A stretch of 64,000 nucleotides of DNA, from contig NZ_JAUXYL010000022.1 in assembly GCF_030694375.1 (NCBI RefSeq), positions 117,431 to 181,430 of the forward strand, read 5' to 3'. Both the position numbers and the translations under genes were made by a program. This document shows, piece by piece, positions 59,401-64,000 of this stretch. The notes beneath the pieces are model-generated. The model had not been told where the DNA came from. It saw only the letters and a program-made list of their open reading frames with translations, and ran no database searches. The stretch's first letter is position 1. Each line of letters starts with the position of its first letter. The DNA comes from Algoriphagus sp. Its GTDB lineage: Bacteria > Bacteroidota > Bacteroidia > Cytophagales > Cyclobacteriaceae.

Positions 59401-59659
59401 CATCAGTATTCCCGTCGTATTCTGCGGTGAAGGCGATGTGTTTGCCATCAGGAGAAAAATGGGGAAGGGTTTCCTCTCCTTCATTGCTGGTGAGGCGGAT
59501 GGCGTTTCCTCCGGATTTAGGGACTTTCCAGAGGTCGTTGGCATAGACAAATACGATCTCAGTTTGGCTAAGCGTGGGTTGGCGGAGCAATTGGGTTCCT
59601 TGTCCAAAGGCCGAAAGACTCAATCCTGAAGCTAAGATTAGGGTTATTATTCTAAACAT
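56435..59659 (-). CDS. Tricorn-like S41 protease with beta-propeller domains
   Basis: This 1074-residue exported protein has a signal peptide (LILASGLSLSAFGQ), two beta-propeller parts with many PD40 motifs (LPHFSPDGKHIAFTAEYDGN, SPVWSPDGKQIAYFSDAKG, NPVWSPDGKWIAYVR), a PDZ domain near residues 765-850 (VGEYLVGVNGKAI), and a C-terminal S41 core. The catalytic Ser is in NERAGSGGDLLPYLF, followed by GTKTWGGLVG. Tricorn-type proteases degrade peptides; exported Bacteroidota copies probably act in the periplasm. The C-terminal RYFRPKGN is complete. The gene is monocistronic and ended by the hairpin at 56177-56214. Confidence 0.9.
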   Translation of the reverse strand: MFRIITLILASGLSLSAFGQGTQLLRQPTLSQTEIVFVYANDLWKVPKSGGNAIRLTSNEGEETLPHFSPDGKHIAFTAEYDGNTDVYLIPSEGGDPKRLTWHPGADLVTGWTPDGNHITFTSGREGFATQESKFFKINKNGGIAEPMPIPRAVNGEVSPDGNHIAYQQIAFWDPEWRNHRGGQAKPIWIVDLKDYSLKMTPQTDNERHTDPIWLGKKVYYISERDYLANIWSYDLASGQEKQETFLKDFDIKSLDGNGTEIVYEQGGYLHLLNPSNGQSQQLNITVAGDFHWARERWVDVKGNDLSNPQLSPTGQRAIFEFRGEIITVPKENGAGRNVSNTSKSAERSPVWSPDGKQIAYFSDAKGEYELVIADQDGGIQKKINLPDPSFFFKPEWSPDGAHIAFTDTDYQIWVVNVASGNAKVVETDRFAHPNRSMNPVWSPDGKWIAYVRLMDNQLKSVFVLNVDSGKKIQIGDSMADAITPVWDENGKYLYFLASTDFGLNTGWLDMSSYDHPITRSLYLAVLNAADSSPLLPQSDEETEAKKEEKKSESPVTVKIDEAGIQQRIVAIDIPARNYTGLAPAPEGFVFYMESIPNEGTTLHKYDLKKRKSEVFFPKVSQAVVSKDRKSLLYQSNGTWGIVETSGTGKKSGDGALKAIATMKVKVNPMDEWQQIYREGWRYQRDFLYVDNVHGAPWDDIYTWYKPWVDHVRHRSDMNYIIDIIGGEVAVGHSYTRGGDFPEVKSVPIGLLGADYELINGNYRIKKIYTGESWNPNLKAPLAQPGAQAKVGEYLVGVNGKAIAANTNLYQYFEGTANQPTKIHLNSKPGLEGSRVIQVMPVANEGQLRNIDWVEGNRRKVDELSGGKLAYVYIPNTGQPGYTSFNRYYFAQQDKKGAVIDERNNGGGSAADYMVDIMARDLHGYFNSRANDHRPFTTPMSGIWGPKVMLINERAGSGGDLLPYLFNKMKIGPLIGTKTWGGLVGTWDTPAFVDGGRMVAPRGGFYDVNGEWAVEGVGISPDIAVEQTPKDVIEGRDPQLERAVKEALDRLATEGIELKPEPKAPIRYFRPKGN

Positions 59660-59746
59660 GAGGTTGATGAAAGTGATTTTTAGAAAATTAGGCAGCAGGG
59701 ATCACTTTCGCCAACCGATGGTATAAAAAATGGGAAAAGAAGATTC

Positions 59747-60043
59747 TTAGGTGCTGTTTTTATCGTTTGCGCATTTTCGGCAGATATTGGCCATCCAGGT
59801 GTAGAGTTGACCTTTGTAGATATTTTCAGCTTGGATTTTTCTGGTGATGTAAAGAAAGGAGTCATGAAAAACCTCTTCTGCAGTTTCCCGATTGGAGATG
59901 ATTCTGCAAATCACCGCGTAGAGTGCTTTGGAATATTTTTCATACAGATATTCGGTGGTTATTCTGTCTTTTGCCTTCAGTCCGGCAATGATTTGTTCCT
60001 CTTTCACAGTAAAATTACGGGGGTTCAGGCATTTGTTTTTCAA
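59747..60043 (-). pseudogene. ECF sigma factor, truncated after region 2
   Basis: The 98 residues contain a normal sigma-70 region 2: TEYLYEKYSKALYAVICRIISNRETAEEVFHDSFLYI and YKGQLYTWMANICRKCANDK, where ECF factors have R-N-x-A-x-D. The reading frame stops immediately after this point, so region 4, needed for -35 recognition, is missing (full-length members have about 170-200 residues). Neither other frame restores it. It is likely a pseudogene; a stand-alone region-2 protein is an alternative. The next gene starts 87 bp downstream. Confidence 0.7.
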
Positions 60044-60412
60044 TAATGATTGGCAGAAGGGAAGAGCTTTTTTTGTTTCTCAGGATGACCTGTTTAAACG
60101 ATTACGATCTCTTTGTTATTAGGAAATAATAGGTTTGGAATTCTAAGTCTCTTTTGACACCAAGGACTTGATACTGGATACTAAAAAATCAGCCAATGGC
60201 GCCTCCTCACGGATTTTCGGAGTTTTTTTCCAAAACCTCAATGTTAAATTAATAAAGATACACGGTTGATCTTCCGTATTCTATTTCAATTAAATTATAC
60301 ATTTAAGAGACCGGTCACAGGAGGCATCATCAGCTTTAAAGGAAAAAATGATGCTGGAATAGCTTGACCAACAAGGGTTAATTATTATCCAATTCAGTAC
60401 TTTTTGGTTAAA
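60044..60412. other. Gene-free gap before the truncated sigma gene
   Basis: I see no ORF of coding character in these 369 bp. A short stem with CTCC/GGAG arms and a following T-run is at about 60207-60230. Promoters for the sigma remnant should be near 60050-60110. Confidence 0.4.
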
Positions 60413-60913
60413 TCAATAGTTGGTTTCAGTATTTTCCTTGGGATCGGGCAGTGGAAACTCCTCTTCGATAGGAGGGATATTTTCCTGATTTGAATGCCCC
60501 GGTCGATACGGATCATCCAATTCCCGTGTGGGTTCTTTAATTATATCGCCTTCATCATTGGTGATAAAGTGCTCTCCTTCTTTTGGGATGATTTTTTCCG
60601 GGATTTGCACTTCATCTTCCTTTTCCTGTTCGGGAAATTCCTTGTCCGGAAAATCTCTTTTCGGATCCACGATCTCCACATCCTGTTTTTTTGGATCTAA
60701 TATTTCTTGATCTGTTTCTGAGTTGAAGGGATTTTCCTGATCATCCAAATGGCTGTTCCGATTGAGAACGCTATGATTTTTCCCCAAATCTTCAGGGAGA
60801 AGCGAACTATGGACATCAGGCCTCCGATAGTGCTGTTTAGTGGAATCCTGATCAATGGTGCCGGGCAGCTCAAATGGAGTACTCAGCTTTGAGTTAGAAG
60901 GGGTATTGTTCAT
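60413..60913 (-). CDS. Acidic proline-rich disordered protein
   Basis: This 166-residue protein has no signal peptide and no hydrophobic core. It is rich in Asp, Glu, Pro, Lys and Asn, with repeat-like DPKKQDVEIVDPKRDFPDKEFPEQEKEDE and regularly spaced Pro-Glu pairs. It is probably intrinsically disordered. No family is recognised. It stands alone, and the closest plus-strand gene is 773 bp away. Confidence 0.6.
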   Translation of the reverse strand: MNNTPSNSKLSTPFELPGTIDQDSTKQHYRRPDVHSSLLPEDLGKNHSVLNRNSHLDDQENPFNSETDQEILDPKKQDVEIVDPKRDFPDKEFPEQEKEDEVQIPEKIIPKEGEHFITNDEGDIIKEPTRELDDPYRPGHSNQENIPPIEEEFPLPDPKENTETNY

Positions 60914-61686
60914 GGCTAATTATTTTATGGTTTGGGTATTTAGAAACCAATTTCAATCCGAAATAAGGAGAGTTCCCTGAATTGAAAGATTCTTTCGAAA
61001 AAGTATTCTTTGCGGTATTTTAGTTTGAAAAAATAAGGAATTAATCCGTTTTGCAATAAAATCAATCTGGCTTGAACTAATTAAAAATTACACAGTTTGG
61101 GAAATTTTTGATTCATGTAGTCCCAAATCAGATCGTAATTTTTCCTTTTAGGGTGAAGCACTTTTTATTGGAAAGAGTACTTTATAAGTCCTTCATGGCA
61201 CCTGACTTACCTTGGATGCAATTACTTGGAGTACCATTTTGAACCTTAATTTGATCCAATGCCGACTGGATGATTTTGTTTTTCAAAGTGTTGGAATTTC
61301 AGATGGCTTGGGATTATGAGATTGATAAATTCTTAAGAGGAGCAGCGAAAAATAATGTTGGAAATAAGATGAATCGAGGTTGATTGTTGGTTCTTAAATG
61401 AGTCAATTACTTAAAAGCGTTGCTTAGGACCAACAAGCGTAGGGATTTTTTGGATAATCGAAGACTAAAAGTGACGATAGACTAAGGAGTTTTTTTTAAA
61501 AAAACATTAAAAGCACAATATGGTATATGAAAAACAAAAAATATTATAGAAAAATGATTTTTTTGTTTTGAAAATTGGATTTCTATTGTAACATTTGAAT
61601 TCTTTTGAGGACTGGACTAGTCATGCTTGTTTTTTATAGTTGATCAAATCCAATGTGGGATTGCAAGGCACAAAAACGTTAAGACT
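60914..61686. other. Long gene-free gap upstream of the MBG-repeat protein
   Basis: These 773 bp are AT-rich and hold no ORF that looks coding. An inverted repeat GTTGGTTCTTA (61386-61396) with TTAGGACCAAC (about 61425-61435, one to two mismatches) is a possible hairpin. T-runs lie near 61489-61497 and 61556-61564. TTTG at 61567-61570 followed by TAACATTTG at 61589-61597 is a weak promoter candidate for the surface protein gene. The leader would be about 80 nt. Confidence 0.4.
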
Positions 61687-64000
61687 ATGGGAAATAAAAT
61701 TTTACTCGATTTTGCCAGGAGATTTTTCCTGGTGTTGACCTTAAGTTTCGGCCTCTTCGGAGCCGGACAGGTGCTGGGGCAGGATAATCTGCCGACGGTG
61801 ACGACGGATAAATCAGATTATCAGCCGGGCGATACTGTAGTAATCACCGGTAGCGGATGGCAACCCAATGAGGTGGTCGAAATGATTATTAGGGAAATCC
61901 CTACACATAATCCCAATATTATAATTTCTGCTACTGCAGATGCAGAAGGAAATCTAATTTCCAATAGCTTTATCACGCAGCAGCATCATTTGGGGAAAGC
62001 TTTTTTTATAACAGCAAATGGAAGTTTGGGCAGTTTTGCTGAAACGCATTTTACTGATGCAAGTTTTACAAGCAGGGCTTCTGGTGATTGGAATGCATCA
62101 TCTACATGGAATTGTGGAGCTAATCCATGTGCTTCAGGTGTTTTCCCCGGTGCAAATGATGATGTTGTAATTACAGATAGGCATACAGTAACAATAACAG
62201 CAAATGCTGCTGCAAAAACTTTGCAAGTTTCAGGAGCAAGTAGCGGTAATGGAAATACAGTGTTGAATGTAGGTGGCTACCAATTGAATATTTCAGATCA
62301 CATAACTCTGATCAGTTCAAACAACAACAGGCAGGCAATTGTAAATGTTGATGGGGGGACTGTTGAGGGTAATATAATTAATCTCACAACTGGAACTTCA
62401 GGAAATACGGGAAATGTGAATCTAAATTTATTGGGAAATAGTTTCTTGAATATTTCTGGAGTAATTAGCATATCAGGTAACAGTAGTAACCTTACCCCTA
62501 GTGTAACAAGCACTGTTAACTTTAATGGATCTGCTAACCAAACAATAGCGGCTTTAAATTATGGCAACCTCATTCTATCAGGTTCAGGAACGAAGTCATT
62601 TAGTTCAGGCATATCAATAAATGGTAACTTATCCGTAGCTTCTGGAGCAATAGCCAACCTTGGTAGCATTACTACTCATACAGCTGGAAGCTTGACTCTC
62701 GGAGGTCTCGGTACGGATGATGGCACCTGGGGATCAACATCTTCAACTGCAACTTTCCAAAACAATACATTTTTTGCAGCAACTGTTGGTAGAATAACGG
62801 TAAATACGGATACAAGAGCAACGCCTACAGTTACGCCTACCATTGGCACCTATGTTTATAATGGTAATCAAAATGGCCCCAATGCTGCTACTAACACTGG
62901 AACGGGGACAATTTATACGTTTAGTTATGCTGGCGTAAGCCCTACTACCTATGGCCCAAGTTCTACTCGTCCTATTAATGCGGGCAGTTATACCGTAACT
63001 GCAACGGTGGCAGCTAGTACTGATGGTTTTTATAAACAAGCAAGTTCTGTAGCTACTCCGTTCAATATTGCGAAAGCAAACCAAACGATTACGGTAACTA
63101 CAGCTTCGCCAGCGAGTGCGGTATTCAGTACCGGCTTTACGGTAGCAGCGACGGCATCCTCAGGATTGCCTGTAGCTTACTCAAGCAGTGCCCCATTGAG
63201 CAATGTTGGTGCTGACTACACGATGAACAGCGGAACTGGCACTGGTGTGGTGATCTATAATCAGACAGGGGATGACAATTACAATGCGGCCCCAGAGGTG
63301 ACTGCAAATGTAGCCGCCCAGAAAGCAGCATCCACGATCTCAGTTAATGCAGCCGGACCATTTACTTTTAATGCCACACCACAGGGTCCAGACCAGGTAA
63401 CCAAATCAGGTTCTGCCGGAGCGGTGACGTTCAGTTATGAAGGTGTATCAGGAACAACCTATGCGGCAAGTTCGACCAAGCCAACAAATGCGGGAAGCTA
63501 TGAAGTGACTGCGACACTGGCTGGTGATGCGAACTATAACGGAGCTGTTTCAGCGCCATTGGCGTTCAGTATTGCCAAAGCGGGGTCAACGATATCCGTT
63601 GATGCGGCAGGACCATTTACCTACAATACCAATCCTCAGGGCCCAGACCAGGTAACCAAATCGGGTTCTGCCGGAGCTGTGACGTTCAGTTACGTAGGTG
63701 TATCAGGAACAACCTATGCGGCAAGTTCTACCAAGCCAACAAATGCGGGAAGCTATGAAGTGACTGCGACACTGGCTGGAGATGATAATTATAACGGGGC
63801 TGTTTCAGTGCCATTGGCGTTCAGTATTGCCAAAGCCACCTTAACGGTAACTGCAGATGCAGGGCAGGGCAAAGTTTACGGAGCAACAGAGCCAACGCTT
63901 ACTTATACCATTACAGGATTTGTAAATGGAGATGACGAAGCGGATCTGGACACTCCGGTAAGTATTGCAAGAGCAGCAGGAGAGAATGTGGGTACTTATA
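61687..64000 (+). CDS. Large surface protein with MBG repeats (3' partial)
   Basis: The frame starts at the ATG at 61687 and stays open to the end of the window (771 codons so far). A signal peptide (FFLVLTLSFGLFGAGQVLGQ) is followed by an Ig-like start (TTDKSDYQPGDTVVITGSGWQPNEVV), then a region like a G8/beta-helix head (SGDWNASSTWNCGANPCASG, HTVTITANAAAKTLQVSG) and a beta-solenoid-like stretch with Asn/Ser/Gly. From about residue 370, MBG (mucin-binding-glycoprotein-like) domains repeat, e.g. FSYAGVSPTTYGPSSTRPINAGSYTVTA, and two near-identical copies at 63331-63838. Such proteins are adhesins or surface-layer proteins, often exported by the type IX system; the C-terminus is outside the window. 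Confidence 0.88.
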   Translation, partial: MGNKILLDFARRFFLVLTLSFGLFGAGQVLGQDNLPTVTTDKSDYQPGDTVVITGSGWQPNEVVEMIIREIPTHNPNIIISATADAEGNLISNSFITQQHHLGKAFFITANGSLGSFAETHFTDASFTSRASGDWNASSTWNCGANPCASGVFPGANDDVVITDRHTVTITANAAAKTLQVSGASSGNGNTVLNVGGYQLNISDHITLISSNNNRQAIVNVDGGTVEGNIINLTTGTSGNTGNVNLNLLGNSFLNISGVISISGNSSNLTPSVTSTVNFNGSANQTIAALNYGNLILSGSGTKSFSSGISINGNLSVASGAIANLGSITTHTAGSLTLGGLGTDDGTWGSTSSTATFQNNTFFAATVGRITVNTDTRATPTVTPTIGTYVYNGNQNGPNAATNTGTGTIYTFSYAGVSPTTYGPSSTRPINAGSYTVTATVAASTDGFYKQASSVATPFNIAKANQTITVTTASPASAVFSTGFTVAATASSGLPVAYSSSAPLSNVGADYTMNSGTGTGVVIYNQTGDDNYNAAPEVTANVAAQKAASTISVNAAGPFTFNATPQGPDQVTKSGSAGAVTFSYEGVSGTTYAASSTKPTNAGSYEVTATLAGDANYNGAVSAPLAFSIAKAGSTISVDAAGPFTYNTNPQGPDQVTKSGSAGAVTFSYVGVSGTTYAASSTKPTNAGSYEVTATLAGDDNYNGAVSVPLAFSIAKATLTVTADAGQGKVYGATEPTLTYTITGFVNGDDEADLDTPVSIARAAGENVGTY
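63331..63838 (+). repeat. Two near-identical 255-bp tandem MBG-domain repeats
   Basis: Copy 1 (63331-63585) and copy 2 (63586-63838) share long identical stretches, such as ACCAAGCCAACAAATGCGGG and GGCAAGTTC.ACCAAGCC, and encode the same 85-residue domain with few changes (APLAF versus VPLAF, GDAN versus GDDN). The low divergence at synonymous sites points to recent duplication or gene conversion. Confidence 0.8.

Noticed and set aside
56861..59629. Two long plus-strand open frames (281 and 260 codons) opposite the tricorn-like protease
   Set aside because: They are antisense shadows of a gene with clear motifs. Their residue composition is atypical, and no start context or family is visible.
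1..64000. tRNA, rRNA, CRISPR arrays, intact transposases or prophage genes
   Set aside because: I looked for cloverleaf-like sequences, regularly spaced direct repeats and transposase or integrase motifs and found none that hold up.

Overview
The window looks like a chromosomal segment of a Bacteroidota bacterium, most likely Cytophagales and Cyclobacteriaceae (Algoriphagus-like). I infer this from the gene content rather than from any marker gene: a SusC-type TonB-dependent receptor followed by a DUF4249 lipoprotein, BlaI/BlaR1 followed by TonB C-terminal-domain proteins, a DUF4159-MoxR-DUF58-BatA-DUF4175 operon, a Tat-exported Gfo/Idh/MocA oxidoreductase beside a DUF1080 protein, an MBG-repeat surface protein, many lipoproteins, almost no Shine-Dalgarno sequences, and promoter-like TTTG...TAnnTTTG boxes. 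I found no tRNA, rRNA, CRISPR array or intact insertion sequence.

Layout. 1-1866: end of metH overlapping metF, closed by a strong hairpin. 1883-4470: a lipoprotein, HMG-CoA lyase, a PepSY-type membrane protein, and a Uma2-family gene remnant next to a 53-bp inverted-repeat element. 4482-13886 (mostly minus): dprA-merR, rsmE, a DEAD-box helicase with an RGG-like tail, a PemK/MazF toxin-antitoxin pair, yhhQ-rnz-STAS, purC and a YwqK/MORN-repeat protein. 14043-18874: apbE, a thiolase and a BatB/TPR/BatC-like operon. 19017-22347: TonB-dependent receptor plus DUF4249 lipoprotein. 22468-25033: arsenic operon (arsR, DUF6428, phosphatase-like arsenate reductase, ACR3 pump) with the same 16-bp motif before arsR and before the DUF6428 gene. 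25217-29084: blaI, a BlaR1-type receptor carrying a TonB C-terminal domain, and three further exported TonB C-terminal-domain proteins, ended by a terminator.

29304-36185: secreted M14 carboxypeptidase, a DUF1080 plus Gfo/Idh pair (probable 3-keto-glycoside chemistry), and a two-domain fasciclin lipoprotein. 36587-40517: polysaccharide deacetylase with an uncharacterised barrel-like protein, a decayed amidohydrolase and small exported proteins. 40892-51438: one long plus-strand block, a Tat-signal TldD and its TldE partner, then DUF4159, MoxR, DUF58, BatA-like, DUF4175 and a membrane-anchored protein of unknown function, with overlapping or almost touching reading frames. 51862-60913: GH30 glycosidase, a small HEYGH protein, TerC, lipoproteins, a tricorn-like S41 protease, a truncated ECF sigma factor and an acidic disordered protein. 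61687-64000: the start of a large MBG-repeat surface protein that runs out of the window.

The intergenic DNA is rich in short repeats: inverted-repeat elements, 16-28 bp perfect palindromes, GTCCATGG-type repeats, and two oriented families of ACCGC/ACCAC repeats set as inverted pairs. The most system-like loci are the BlaR1/TonB-domain cluster and the TldD/E-MoxR block. Their family assignments are firm, but their biological roles are not established by the sequence.
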